Assembly (NCBI GenBank): GCA_046160545.1
Contig: JBJXGS010000184.1
Span: 36,435-100,434 of the forward strand
Reading direction: 5' to 3'
Length of the DNA: 64,000 bases
DNA from: JAEUOS01 sp046160545
GTDB taxonomy: Bacteria; Pseudomonadota; Gammaproteobacteria; Burkholderiales; JAEUOS01
The number at the start of each line of letters is the position of its first letter. Position 1 is the first letter of the stretch. Below the pieces are notes generated by a model that was not told the DNA's origin, made no database searches, and worked only from the letters and a program-made list of their open reading frames with translations. The position numbers and the translations under genes are program-made. This document shows, one piece after another, positions 8,147-16,961 of this stretch.

Positions 8147-10213
8147 CTAGAGCAGCGGCACCATCAGCAACGCGACGATATTGATGATCTTGATCAGCGG
8201 GTTGACAGCAGGGCCCGCGGTGTCCTTGTAGGGGTCGCCAACGGTGTCGCCGGTGACCGCTGCCTTGTGCGCGTCCGACCCTTTGCCACCATGGTTGCCC
8301 TCCTCGATGTATTTCTTGGCATTGTCCCAGGCGCCGCCGCCGGTACACATCGAGATCGCGACGAAAAGCCCGGTGACGATAGTGCCCATGAGGACCCCAC
8401 CCAGGGCCTGCGGCCCGAGGATGACGCCGACCAGCACCGGCACCAGCACCGGCAGGATCGATGGGATCATCATCTCCTTGATCGCCGCAGTGGTCAGCAT
8501 GTCGACCGCGCGCCCGTACTCGGGCTTGGCCGTACCTTCCATGATGCCCTTGATTTCGCGGAACTGGCGACGCACTTCCTCAACCACGGCACCGGCCGAG
8601 CGCCCGACCGCTTCCATGGCCATGGCGCCGAACAGGAACGGAATCAGGCCGCCGATGAAGAGTCCGATCACGACCTTGTGATCGGCCAGGTCGAAGGCAA
8701 AGTGCATCTTCTTGGCCGCTTCCAGGGCGTGCGTGTAGTCCGCGAACAGGACCAGCGCGGCCAGGCCGGCCGAGCCGATGGCGTAACCCTTGGTCACCGC
8801 CTTGGTGGTGTTGCCGACCGCATCAAGCGGGTCGGTGACGGCGCGGACAGAAGGCGGCATTTCGCTCATCTCGGCGATGCCGCCAGCGTTGTCGGTGATC
8901 GGGCCATAGGCGTCGAGCGCGACGACGATGCCAGCCATCGAGAGCATCGAGGTGGCTGCGATCGCGATGCCGTACAGGCCCGCCAGCGCGAAGGCCAGGT
9001 AGATTGACAAGCACACCACGATCACCGGCCAGGCAGTCGATTTCATCGACACCGCGATGCCGGCGATGATATTGGTGGCATGACCCTTGGTCGAAGCTTC
9101 CGCGACGTACTTGACCGGATAGAAGTCGGTGCCAGTGTAGTACTCGGTGATGTAGACCAGGAGGCCGGTCAGGGCCAAGCCCACCACGCAGCACAGCCAC
9201 AGGCGCATCACCGCGCCCGAAGCGAAGCCGTCGCCGGCCAACGCACTGTCGGGAATGAACATCTGCGTGATCGGATAAAAGGCGATCAGTGACAGAACGC
9301 CGGCCACCGCCAAGCCGCGGTACAGGGCGTTCATGATCTTGCCGCCCTCGCGTGCCTTGACGAACATGCAGCCGATGATCGAGGCGATGATCGAGACTGC
9401 GCCCAGCATCATGGGATAGATGACCCCGGCATCGCTGCCCTTGATCAGCAATGCGCCCAGGACCATGGTCGCGATCAGCGTCACGGCATAGGTCTCGAAG
9501 AGGTCGGCAGCCATGCCGGCACAGTCGCCGACGTTGTCACCGACGTTGTCGGCGATCACCGCCGGGTTGCGCGGGTCGTCTTCGGGAATGCCGGCTTCAA
9601 CCTTGCCCACCAGGTCGGCGCCCACATCCGCGCCTTTGGTGAAGATGCCGCCGCCCAAGCGCGCGAAAATTGAAATCAGCGAAGCGCCGAAGGCCAGGCC
9701 CACCATGGGCTTGAGCAGGTCGGCGAGCGACGAGGTCTTGCCCAGACCCATGGGCGCTGCGCCGTGCAGCACGCCGTAGAAGCCGGCCACACCGATAAGG
9801 CCCAGGCCGACGACCAGCATGCCGGTGACGGCGCCGCCACGAAAGGCAACGTCAAGCGCCGGTGACAGGCCTTGTGTGGCGGCCTGCGCGGTGCGCACAT
9901 TGGCGCGCACCGAGACGTTCATGCCGATGAAGCCGGCGGCGCCGGACAGAACCGCGCCGACCAAAAAGCCGGCGGCCGTCATCCAGCCCAAGCCGGGGAT
10001 CACACCCAGGATCAGGAAGATCACAACTCCGACCATGGTGATGGTCTTGTACTGGCGCGATAGATAAGCCTGCGCGCCCGACTGTATGGCCGCGGCGATT
10101 TCCTGCATGCGCGCGTTGCCGGCTGGCAGGGTCAGAATCCATTTGAAGGTCAAGAAGCCATACGCGACAGCCAGTACACCGGCCGCCATGGCGATCCACA
10201 CAGGGGTTGACAT
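8147..10213 (-). CDS. hppA: Membrane H+-translocating inorganic pyrophosphatase, K+-independent type
   Basis: Couples hydrolysis of PPi to proton export across the inner membrane. 688 residues with about 16 membrane segments. Catalytic acidic motifs are visible: GADVGADLVGKVE, EDDPRNPAVIADNVGDNVGD and, near the end, TGDTVGDPYKDTAGP. The segment GNTTKAVTKG has Lys where K+-dependent enzymes have Ala, which by established mutagenesis marks the K+-independent class. Strong Shine-Dalgarno (GGAGGAG) before the ATG. A TTGACA lies at 10280-10275 but no good -10 follows it. Lies downstream of adk and pfp. Confidence 0.96.
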   Translation of the reverse strand: MSTPVWIAMAAGVLAVAYGFLTFKWILTLPAGNARMQEIAAAIQSGAQAYLSRQYKTITMVGVVIFLILGVIPGLGWMTAAGFLVGAVLSGAAGFIGMNVSVRANVRTAQAATQGLSPALDVAFRGGAVTGMLVVGLGLIGVAGFYGVLHGAAPMGLGKTSSLADLLKPMVGLAFGASLISIFARLGGGIFTKGADVGADLVGKVEAGIPEDDPRNPAVIADNVGDNVGDCAGMAADLFETYAVTLIATMVLGALLIKGSDAGVIYPMMLGAVSIIASIIGCMFVKAREGGKIMNALYRGLAVAGVLSLIAFYPITQMFIPDSALAGDGFASGAVMRLWLCCVVGLALTGLLVYITEYYTGTDFYPVKYVAEASTKGHATNIIAGIAVSMKSTAWPVIVVCLSIYLAFALAGLYGIAIAATSMLSMAGIVVALDAYGPITDNAGGIAEMSEMPPSVRAVTDPLDAVGNTTKAVTKGYAIGSAGLAALVLFADYTHALEAAKKMHFAFDLADHKVVIGLFIGGLIPFLFGAMAMEAVGRSAGAVVEEVRRQFREIKGIMEGTAKPEYGRAVDMLTTAAIKEMMIPSILPVLVPVLVGVILGPQALGGVLMGTIVTGLFVAISMCTGGGAWDNAKKYIEEGNHGGKGSDAHKAAVTGDTVGDPYKDTAGPAVNPLIKIINIVALLMVPLL

Positions 10214-10334
10214 CAGCTCCTCCGAAGGGCTTTGTTGATTGTTTGCGTCACGCTACCCGCGCAAGCGCGCCTCATGTCAAACACTGCGCCACCGTGGGGT
10301 AGCGTCGCGAATGCATGAACAGCGCCGGGCAGAA

Positions 10335-11597
10335 CTATGGAATTATAAAAGATTCCGCCAGCTTCTTAGGTACCGGCTTCAACTTGAGCCTTGGATAGTG
10401 CGGCAGGCCGTTACGGTAGGGTGGAGCGTCTTGGCCGGCGATCAGCGGCGACAGATAGTCGCGACAGGCCTGCGTGATGTGGAAGCCGTCCGCAGTGATG
10501 AACTTGCGCGGCATCATCTTCTCGTGATTGGCCACCCTGGATAGCGCGACTGGTTCGATCTTCCAGCGGTAGGGTTTGCTCGAGGTACGCTTGATCGCCG
10601 CCATCACGGCGGTCTTGCCGGCCACCGCATAGCGCACGGCCTCGCGCCCGACCGCATAGGCCTGTTCGACGTCGGTCCTGGAGGCCAGATGCCGTGCAGC
10701 GCGCTGCAGATAGTCAGCCACGGCCCAGTGATATTTGTAGCCGAGCTTGTCCTTGACCAACTGCGCGATGAGCGGCGCGACGCCGCCCAACTGGGCGTGA
10801 CCGAAGGCGTCCTTGAGGCCGGTCTCGGAGAGGAACTTGCCTTCGGCGTTCTGCAGGCCCTCGGAGACGGCGATGGTGCAATAGCCCCACTTCTTGACCG
10901 TCGCGTCGACGCGGGCCAGAAAGCGAGCCTCCTCAAAGCGAACCTCCGGCATCAGGAGGATGTGCGGCGCCTGGCCGGTTTCCTCGGCGGCAAGCCCGCA
11001 GGCGGCGGTGATCCAGCCGGCATGCCGGCCCATGACCTCGAGCACGAAGATCTTGGTCGAGGTGCGCGCCATCGACGCCACGTCCATGCCTGCCTCGCGC
11101 ATCGACACCGCCACGTACTTCGCCACCGAGCCGAAGCCCGGGCAGTTGTCGGTTTCGGCCAGGTCGTTGTCGACCGTCTTGGGCACACCAATGCAGGCCA
11201 CCGGATATCCAAGTGCGCGGCTGACCTCGGAGACCTTGTTGGCGGTATCCATGGAATCGTTGCCGCCGTTGTAGAAGAAGTAACCGATGTCGTGCGCGCG
11301 AAATACGTCGATCAGGCGACGGTACTGTGCTTCGGACTGGTCAAAGGACTTGAGCTTGTAGCGGCAGGAGCCGAACGCGCCGCCCGGGGTGTGGCGCAGT
11401 CCGGCGATGGCGGCGGCCGACTCCGCTCCCGTGTCGATCAGGTCTTCGGTGAGCGCTCCGATGATGCCGTCCCGGCCGGCATAGAGGCGGCCGATATGTT
11501 TTTTGTGCTTGCGCGCCTCTTCGATGACGCCGCAGGCCGAAGCATTGATGACGGCGGTGACACCACCGGATTGGGCATAGAAGGCATTGCGCGGCAC
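10335..11597 (-). CDS. pfp: PPi-dependent 6-phosphofructokinase
   Basis: Reversible phosphorylation of fructose 6-phosphate using pyrophosphate. 420 residues from a GTG start with an AAGGAG site. The donor-selective residues are visible: GGNDSMDT rather than the ATP-type GGDGS, and PKTVDNDL with Lys instead of the Gly of ATP enzymes. MGRHAGWI and MPEVRF are typical. Sits 20 bases after adk and 121 bases before hppA on the same strand. Together they suggest that pyrophosphate is used as an energy carrier. Confidence 0.93.
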   Translation of the reverse strand: MPRNAFYAQSGGVTAVINASACGVIEEARKHKKHIGRLYAGRDGIIGALTEDLIDTGAESAAAIAGLRHTPGGAFGSCRYKLKSFDQSEAQYRRLIDVFRAHDIGYFFYNGGNDSMDTANKVSEVSRALGYPVACIGVPKTVDNDLAETDNCPGFGSVAKYVAVSMREAGMDVASMARTSTKIFVLEVMGRHAGWITAACGLAAEETGQAPHILLMPEVRFEEARFLARVDATVKKWGYCTIAVSEGLQNAEGKFLSETGLKDAFGHAQLGGVAPLIAQLVKDKLGYKYHWAVADYLQRAARHLASRTDVEQAYAVGREAVRYAVAGKTAVMAAIKRTSSKPYRWKIEPVALSRVANHEKMMPRKFITADGFHITQACRDYLSPLIAGQDAPPYRNGLPHYPRLKLKPVPKKLAESFIIP

Positions 11598-11616
11598 GAC
11601 AGGCTCCTTGAATCTT

Positions 11617-12270
11617 TCAGGTGAGGGCGGCGAAGGCGGCGTCGCGAACCGCGTCGACCTGTCCGATGCCGTTGATCTTGCGGTAACGTGGGGCGCGCGC
11701 GTCGCCGCGGGTGGCCCATCCGGAGTAGTAGCCGATCAGCGCTCGCGTCTGCTCGTGGTAGACCGCGAGGCGTTTTTTTACCGTTTCCTCGCGGTCATCG
11801 TCGCGTTGTATGAGGGGCTCACCGGTGGCGTCGTCGAGGCCCGCGACTTTGGGCGGATTGAATTTCAAGTGATAGGTGCGGCCCGATGCAAGATGCACGC
11901 GGCGCCCGCTCATGCGCTGGACGATTTCCGAGTCGGGCACGTCGATCTCAAGCACGTAATCGATGTCCACACCGGCCGCCTTCATCGCATCAGCCTGCGG
12001 AATCGTGCGCGGAAAGCCGTCGAACAGGTAACCCTTGGCGCAGTCCGGCTCTTTGAGGCGATCCTTGACCAGGCCGATGATGATGTCATCGGAGACCAGC
12101 CCTCCGCTGTCCATGACCTTCTTCGCCGCCAGTCCAAGCGGGGTGCCCGCCTTGACGGCAGCACGCAGCATGTCCCCGGTGGATATCTGCGGGATGCCGA
12201 ATCGCTCCTTGATGTGGATAGCCTGAGTTCCCTTGCCTGCGCCCGGCGGCCCCAGCAGAATCAATTTCAT
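11617..12270 (-). CDS. adk: Adenylate kinase
   Basis: Interconverts AMP, ADP and ATP. 217 residues, long-lid bacterial form: P-loop GPPGAGKGTQA, AMP site STGDMLRAAVKAGTPLG, FDGFPRTIPQAD, and lid start SGRRVHLASGRTYH. The lid has no Cys tetrad, so it is the zinc-free type. Shine-Dalgarno GGGGAG precedes the ATG. It follows kdsB by 41 bases and precedes pfp by 19 bases. Confidence 0.97.
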   Translation of the reverse strand: MKLILLGPPGAGKGTQAIHIKERFGIPQISTGDMLRAAVKAGTPLGLAAKKVMDSGGLVSDDIIIGLVKDRLKEPDCAKGYLFDGFPRTIPQADAMKAAGVDIDYVLEIDVPDSEIVQRMSGRRVHLASGRTYHLKFNPPKVAGLDDATGEPLIQRDDDREETVKKRLAVYHEQTRALIGYYSGWATRGDARAPRYRKINGIGQVDAVRDAAFAALT

Positions 12271-12311
12271 CGTCTTGTTCTCCCCTGAATGGAAATTCTA
12301 GCCGCAATGGC

Positions 12312-13085
12312 CTAGCGGCCGCCGTCGCGCGCGAACAAGGTTCGCACCAGTTCGAGGTCGGCGGCAGTGTCCACTCCCGGCGCGGCAGTCGCCGCAGTCA
12401 CATGCACGGCGATGCGCATGCCGTGCCACAGGGCGCGCAGTTGCTCGAGGGCCTCAAAACGCTCGAGCGGCGCGACCGCAAGGCGCGGATAGGCCCGCAG
12501 GAATCTTGTCCGGTAGGCGTAGATGCCGATATGACGATGCACCGGCAACCCGGGCGGCAGCACCGTCCTGTCGCCTGCGAACGCGTCGCGCGCCCACGGG
12601 ATGGTGGCACGGCTGAAATAGAGCGCTGTATCGCGGGCGTCGAGCGCGACCTTGACCACGTTGGGGTTGAACAGGTCGCGCGCATCCTCGAGCAGGTGGC
12701 TGGCGGTGGCGATTTCGCAATCCTGGCGCCGGTCGAGCAGCATGGCGACTGCGGCGATCAGGTCGGGTGCGATCAGTGGTTCATCGCCCTGGACATTTAC
12801 CACGATGGTTTCGTCTGCAAGGCCCAGGAGGGTCGCGGCCTCGGCCAGCCGGTCGGTGCCCGATGCATGGTCGGTGCGCGTCAACAGCGCGGCTTGCCCG
12901 TGCGCCTCGACGATCGACTTGATCTCGTCATCATCAGTGGCGATGACGACTTGCTCCGCTCCGCTGGCACGCGCGCGCTCGGCTACCCGTACCACCATCG
13001 GCTTGCCGCCGATATCGGCCAGCACCTTGTCGGCCAAGCGCGAAGAGGCGCGTCGCGCGGGAATCAGCGCGACAAAGCGCGTCAT
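12312..13085 (-). CDS. kdsB: 3-deoxy-manno-octulosonate cytidylyltransferase
   Basis: Activates Kdo to CMP-Kdo for lipopolysaccharide inner core synthesis. 257 residues. N-terminal IPARRASSRLADKVLADIGGKP matches the CTP-binding loop, followed by VVIATDDDEI, LTRTDHASGTDRLAE and NVQGDEPLI. Its ATG overlaps the TGA of the Trm112-like gene (ATGA), so the two are translationally coupled. Member of the lipid A/Kdo cluster with lpxK. Confidence 0.96.
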   Translation of the reverse strand: MTRFVALIPARRASSRLADKVLADIGGKPMVVRVAERARASGAEQVVIATDDDEIKSIVEAHGQAALLTRTDHASGTDRLAEAATLLGLADETIVVNVQGDEPLIAPDLIAAVAMLLDRRQDCEIATASHLLEDARDLFNPNVVKVALDARDTALYFSRATIPWARDAFAGDRTVLPPGLPVHRHIGIYAYRTRFLRAYPRLAVAPLERFEALEQLRALWHGMRIAVHVTAATAAPGVDTAADLELVRTLFARDGGR

Positions 13086-13264
13086 CGCGCCAGTTCGTCT
13101 TCGGCGAGCTTGCGCGCTTCTTCCTCGAGCATGACTGGAATGCCATCGCGCACCGGGTAGGCCAGCCTGGCTGAGCGCGAGATCAGTTCCTGGCGCTCGC
13201 GGTCATAGACGAGCGGTCCCTTGGTCACCGGGCAGACGAGGATTTCAAGCAGTTTCGGGTCCAC
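13082..13264 (-). CDS. Trm112/YcaR-family small protein
   Basis: A 60-residue protein starting DPKLLEILVCPVTKG from a GTG at 13264. It has the family core SRSARLAYPVRDGIPVML. Trm112-type proteins bind zinc or stabilise partner methyltransferases in other organisms; the bacterial YcaR form is of unknown role. Only one Cys is visible, so zinc binding in the classical way is unlikely. It overlaps the 3' end of lpxK by 40 bases and the start of kdsB by 4, the usual lpxK-ycaR-kdsB order. Confidence 0.88.
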   Translation of the reverse strand: MDPKLLEILVCPVTKGPLVYDRERQELISRSARLAYPVRDGIPVMLEEEARKLAEDELAR

Positions 13265-14241
13265 TCCAGTTTCTCCACGATCGCATCGATGAGCCCGGCC
13301 GGGATGATTGCCGTGACCGGAGCGACCCACAGGCGCGGGTCGACGAAAGACGCGCATTTTAGCGCGTCCTTTTCAGTCATCAGAATGATGTCGGCGTCGA
13401 TGGCATTGAAATCGTCCGGCTTGAATGCGTGGTGATCGGGAAACGCATGGGCGTCGGCCTTCAGCCCGGCGGCGGCCAGCGCGTCAAAGAAGCGCGCCGG
13501 ATTGCCTGTGCCGGCTACCGCGGCCAGACGCCGTCCGGCCAGACCCTTAAGGTTCGTGGCCGCGTGCGGCGCGTTGAGCTGGCGTAGCGTGTCGAATGCC
13601 AATCTCATGGTCCATGCAGATTGCGGCAGACCCGCTGCCTGCATGCCGTTGACCACAACCGCATCGACGCTTGCGAGGCGCTCTAGTCGTTCGCGCAGCG
13701 GGCCGGCCGGCAGCAGTTCGCCGTTTCCCGCGCCTCGACCATCGAAGACGGCGATCTCGCAGTCGCGTGCAAGACGCAGGTGTTGAAGACCGTCGTCGCT
13801 GATCAGCAAGTCGGTGCGCGGGTGCGCTGCCAGGAGGGCGCGCGCGGCGGCCACGCGGTCGGGCGCGACCCAGACCGGCATGCCGGTTCGCCGCCTGATG
13901 AGGAGAGGCTCGTCTCCAACCCGGGACGGGTCGGAGTCCGCGTCGACTTCGAGAGGTGCTTTTATCTTCGCACCGTAGCCGCGCGACACCAGCCCCGGCG
14001 TGAAGCCACGCGTCGCCAGGGCCGCAGCAAGGGCAATCGCAAGCGGGGTCTTTCCCGTGCCGCCTACGACAAGGTTGCCGACGATGAGAATCGGGACCGG
14101 CAGCCGCTGCGCCTTGAGCCATCCGCGCCGATACAGCCAGCCTCGCACGGCCACGAGCGCGCCATACAAGCAGGACAGGGGCAGCAGCATGATGCTGCGC
14201 CAGGTAAGCCCGCTTCGCCACCAGTCCGCGGCGATACCCAT
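13225..14241 (-). CDS. lpxK: Tetraacyldisaccharide 4'-kinase
   Basis: Phosphorylates the lipid A disaccharide precursor at the 4' position on the inner face of the cytoplasmic membrane. 338 residues. An N-terminal membrane helix (ITWR-like SIMLLPLSCLYGALVAV) is followed by the P-loop VGNLVVGGTGKTPLAIALA, SRGYGAK, GDEPLLI and the DDGLQHLRLARD motif. Ends inside the Trm112 gene. Second-position partner of exbBD in a common betaproteobacterial cluster. Confidence 0.95.
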   Translation of the reverse strand: MGIAADWWRSGLTWRSIMLLPLSCLYGALVAVRGWLYRRGWLKAQRLPVPILIVGNLVVGGTGKTPLAIALAAALATRGFTPGLVSRGYGAKIKAPLEVDADSDPSRVGDEPLLIRRRTGMPVWVAPDRVAAARALLAAHPRTDLLISDDGLQHLRLARDCEIAVFDGRGAGNGELLPAGPLRERLERLASVDAVVVNGMQAAGLPQSAWTMRLAFDTLRQLNAPHAATNLKGLAGRRLAAVAGTGNPARFFDALAAAGLKADAHAFPDHHAFKPDDFNAIDADIILMTEKDALKCASFVDPRLWVAPVTAIIPAGLIDAIVEKLEWTRNCLKSSSAR

Positions 14242-14266
14242 GCGCGCTCGCGCGGTTCCGGCGCCG

Positions 14267-14689
14267 TTACCTGGCCGAGGACTGCGTGGTAAAGGTCACC
14301 TGACCGAGCCCTGCCATCTGGGCGGCCTGCATGACATGGATTACCGCCTGGTGGGTTGCCTGGGCATCCGCGTTGATGACCACTACCGGGTCCTTCTTGC
14401 CGGTCGCTGCCGACTTGAGTTCGGCCGACAGGGTGGCTACGTCGCGAAATGTGGTTGCCACCCCGTTGATCGCATAGCGTGCGCCGGAGGTCACGCCGAC
14501 ATTGATCTCGTTGGGGCGTTCCAGCTGCTTCTCGGCGTCGGCCGTCGGAAGATTGATCTGCAATTCGGCATACTTCGAATAGGTGGTGGTGATCATGAGG
14601 AAAATCAGGATCACCAAGAGGACGTCGATCAACGGAATGAAGTTGATCTCGGGCTCTTCAGGCTGCCGATTGCGGTTGCGGAAATTCAT
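14267..14689 (-). CDS. exbD: ExbD/TolR-family biopolymer transport protein
   Basis: 140 residues with one N-terminal membrane helix (NFIPLIDVLLVILIFLMIT) carrying the conserved membrane Asp, and a periplasmic domain. With ExbB it forms a proton-driven motor that energises outer membrane transport through a TonB-like protein, or lipid handling. It starts 10 bases after the exbB stop. No tonB is seen nearby, so the partner is unknown. Confidence 0.93.
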   Translation of the reverse strand: MNFRNRNRQPEEPEINFIPLIDVLLVILIFLMITTTYSKYAELQINLPTADAEKQLERPNEINVGVTSGARYAINGVATTFRDVATLSAELKSAATGKKDPVVVINADAQATHQAVIHVMQAAQMAGLGQVTFTTQSSAR

Positions 14690-14699
14690 CCCGATGTCT

Positions 14700-15308
14700 T
14701 CAGCTCTTGCGGTCGCCGTGCGCGATGTCGAGAAGCTTGATCGCGGCTTGCTCCATCTCGACCACGAATCCTTCGACCTTGGCGCGGAAATGCCGGTAGA
14801 AGATCAGTGCCGGTACCGCGATCAGGATACCGAAGCCGGTGTTGTACAGAGCCACCGAAATTCCCTGCGCCAGCGCGGTAGGGTTGCTGCCGGAGGGACT
14901 CTGGCTGCCGAAGATCTCGATCATGCCGACCACGGTGCCGAACAAGCCCATCAGGGGTGACGCAGTGGCGATGGTGCCCAGGCCGTTGAGAAAGCGCCCC
15001 AATTCGTGGGTGACGAAGCTGCCAGCTTCCTCGATGGCTTCCTTCATGACATAGCGCGAGCTTTTGTCGTTGCGCAACCCCGCCGCCAGCACACGGCCGA
15101 GCGGTGAGTTGGCCTCGACCTTGTCGATCAGCTCCGGCGTGAGCTGCTTGCCCTTGTAGAGGGTCAGCACCTCGGCGAGCAGTCGCTCGGGGATCACCTT
15201 GGACTTGCGCAGTACGATCAGGCGCTCAATAATCAGCGCGACTGCGATGATCGACGCAATGATCAGAGGATATATCGGCCATCCGGCCGCCTTGATAATG
15301 TCCAGCAC
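14700..15308 (-). CDS. exbB: ExbB/TolQ/MotA-family proton channel protein
   Basis: 202 residues from a GTG start. Three membrane segments are visible: YPLIIASIIAVALIIERLIV near the start, then GTIATASPLMGLFGTVVGMI and a helix in VALYNTGFGILIAVPALIFY. These contain the conserved Thr and Gly/Pro of the family pore. First gene of the exbB-exbD-lpxK-trm112-kdsB-adk run. Its promoter must lie in the 15309-15506 divergent region shared with xseA. Confidence 0.93.
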   Translation of the reverse strand: MLDIIKAAGWPIYPLIIASIIAVALIIERLIVLRKSKVIPERLLAEVLTLYKGKQLTPELIDKVEANSPLGRVLAAGLRNDKSSRYVMKEAIEEAGSFVTHELGRFLNGLGTIATASPLMGLFGTVVGMIEIFGSQSPSGSNPTALAQGISVALYNTGFGILIAVPALIFYRHFRAKVEGFVVEMEQAAIKLLDIAHGDRKS

Positions 15309-15377
15309 GAAGGCTACTCCCCGTCTCGGCTCGCGCAGCTTGCGCGGTGCGGTCCGCAGTTTAGCGGAAAGGCCGGG

Positions 15378-15400
15378 TTATCCACAACGACGGTGGATAA
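15378..15400. promoter_or_regulatory. Inverted pair of DnaA boxes between exbB and xseA
   Basis: TTATCCACA (15378-15386) is a perfect DnaA box. An 8-of-9 copy lies on the other strand at 15400-15392, giving the perfect dyad TTATCCAC-N7-GTGGATAA. It lies in the 198-base divergent region between exbB and xseA. Confidence 0.55.
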
Positions 15401-15435
15401 ACCTGTTGAGAACCCGTCTGCGGATGCGGCGCATG

Positions 15436-15450
15436 CCTTGTGCCACAAGG
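15436..15450. promoter_or_regulatory. Perfect dyad upstream of xseA
   Basis: CCTTGTG-C-CACAAGG is a 7-1-7 perfect inverted repeat about 57 bases before the xseA start. It could be an operator or a small hairpin in the leader; nothing in the sequence decides between them. Confidence 0.4.
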
Positions 15451-15506
15451 GTCTGCGGTAGTCTGCACGCGTTTTGCGCGGCCCGCGGGCGAGCCGGACT
15501 CGCGAC

Positions 15507-16850
15507 ATGCTGAGTCGCCCGGAGGAGCCGGCCGGCGGAAACGTCCCCGAGGCGTCCCGCGCGATGAGCGTGGCCGAGCTCAACCGCGCCGCGCGCGGGC
15601 TGCTCGAGCGTGGCCTGCCCCTTGTGCGCGTGTCCGGCGAGGTCTCAGGCGTGGCGCGTCCCGCCTCGGGGCATGTCTATTTTTCGTTGAAGGACGGCCA
15701 GGCGCAAGTCCGCTGTGTCCTCTGGAAAGGGCGTGCTGCAGCGCAGTCGTTTTTGCCGCGCGATGGCGACGCTGTCGAGGTGCGCGCCGGAGTGACCCTC
15801 TTCGAGGCGCGCGGTGACTACCAACTCAACGTCGAGTCGGTCCGCCGCGCCGGGGCGGGCGCCTTGTTCGAGGCGTTCGTCAGACTCAAGGAGCGCCTCG
15901 GTCGCGAAGGATTGTTCGAAGCCTCGCGCAAGCGGACGTTGCCTGCCTTTCCGCGCGCGATCGGCATTGTGACCTCGCCGGACGCCGCGGCCTTGCGCGA
16001 TGTGGTCACCACGCTTAAGCGCCGCGCGCCGATGATCCCTCTGGTGCTCTACCCGGTTCCGGTGCAGGGTGAGCGGGCTGCGCCGGCGATCGCTGCGGCG
16101 CTGGCGGAAGCCAACCGGCGCGCAGAGGTCGATGTCATCATCGTCTGTCGCGGCGGCGGCAGCATCGAGGATCTGTGGACGTTCAACGAAGAGGTCGTGG
16201 CGCGTGCGGTTGCCTCGAGCGACCTGCCCGTGGTGTCGGGGGTCGGCCACGAAACCGACTTCACGATCTGCGATTTCGCAGCCGATCTGCGGGCGGCGAC
16301 GCCTACCGCGGCGGCCGAACTCTGCGCCCCGGCTGCCCGACAGCTGTTTGACCGATTGGGCCAGAGCGCGGCTGCGCTGGCGCGCGCTGCGGCCGACCGG
16401 GTGGCGGATTTGCGCCAGCGCCTGGACTGGGCGACACGCGAACTTGTGGCGCCTCAAGCGCGGCTGGAAACGCAACGTACGCAACTCGGACATATGGCGC
16501 GCCGCCTGGCGAGTGCCGCGCAAATCCGGGTGCGCGCCCTGGCAGCGCGCGCCGACCGCGCCGGTGCTGCATTGCGTCCACCCGCGACCGGGCGCTTGAG
16601 CGAGCGCCTGGCCGCGCAACGACGCAGCCTGCTGTTTGCAGCGCAGGCAGCCGGCGCGCAGCGCGCGCGCAGGCTCGCCGGCCTCAGCGATGCACTGGGC
16701 CATCTGGATCCACAGCGCGTGCTATTGCGCGGCTACAGCCTGGTGCGCGATACGCAGGGCCGGCTGGTGCGCGACGCAGCGGAACTGGCGGCGGGCGATC
16801 GACTGGCGGTCGATTTTGCCAAGGGCCATGCGCGGGTGCGGGTCGAATAA
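15507..16850 (+). CDS. xseA: Exodeoxyribonuclease VII large subunit
   Basis: Catalytic subunit of the single-strand exonuclease used in repair and mismatch correction. 447 residues from ATG 15507; a TTG 33 bases earlier is an alternative and conservation seems to begin at SVAELNRAARGLLE. It has an OB-fold nucleic-acid domain (VSGEVSGVARPASGHVYFSLKD), a catalytic core with RGGGSIEDLWTFNEE and SGVGHETDFTICDF, and a long coiled-coil C-terminal half rich in Arg/Ala ending at RGYSLVRD. The small subunit gene xseB is not in this window. Confidence 0.94.
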   Translation: MLSRPEEPAGGNVPEASRAMSVAELNRAARGLLERGLPLVRVSGEVSGVARPASGHVYFSLKDGQAQVRCVLWKGRAAAQSFLPRDGDAVEVRAGVTLFEARGDYQLNVESVRRAGAGALFEAFVRLKERLGREGLFEASRKRTLPAFPRAIGIVTSPDAAALRDVVTTLKRRAPMIPLVLYPVPVQGERAAPAIAAALAEANRRAEVDVIIVCRGGGSIEDLWTFNEEVVARAVASSDLPVVSGVGHETDFTICDFAADLRAATPTAAAELCAPAARQLFDRLGQSAAALARAAADRVADLRQRLDWATRELVAPQARLETQRTQLGHMARRLASAAQIRVRALAARADRAGAALRPPATGRLSERLAAQRRSLLFAAQAAGAQRARRLAGLSDALGHLDPQRVLLRGYSLVRDTQGRLVRDAAELAAGDRLAVDFAKGHARVRVE

Positions 16851-16867
16851 CCCTTTCGCCACCAGGT

Positions 16868-16896
16868 TTGCCGCGCCGCTCGGGCTGCCCTACAAT
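16868..16896 (+). promoter_or_regulatory. Sigma-70 promoter of sodB
   Basis: TTGCCG (16868-16873), a 17-base spacer and TACAAT (16891-16896). Predicted transcription start near 16903, about 59 bases before the sodB ATG. No clear Fur box is visible. Confidence 0.65.
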
Positions 16897-16961
16897 CGCG
16901 CTCCTGCCGGCCGGCCTACCGACCGGGCCTCACTTCACCACCCGCTCCCGGAGAATCCGCG

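Noticed and set aside
10250..10280. Sigma-70 promoter directly before hppA
   Set aside because: TTGACA is perfect, but no acceptable -10 lies at 16-18 bases; the best is a weak TAGCGT at 19.
15378..15400. Replication origin at the DnaA-box pair
   Set aside because: Only two boxes, no AT-rich unwinding element, no dnaA, dnaN or gidA nearby.
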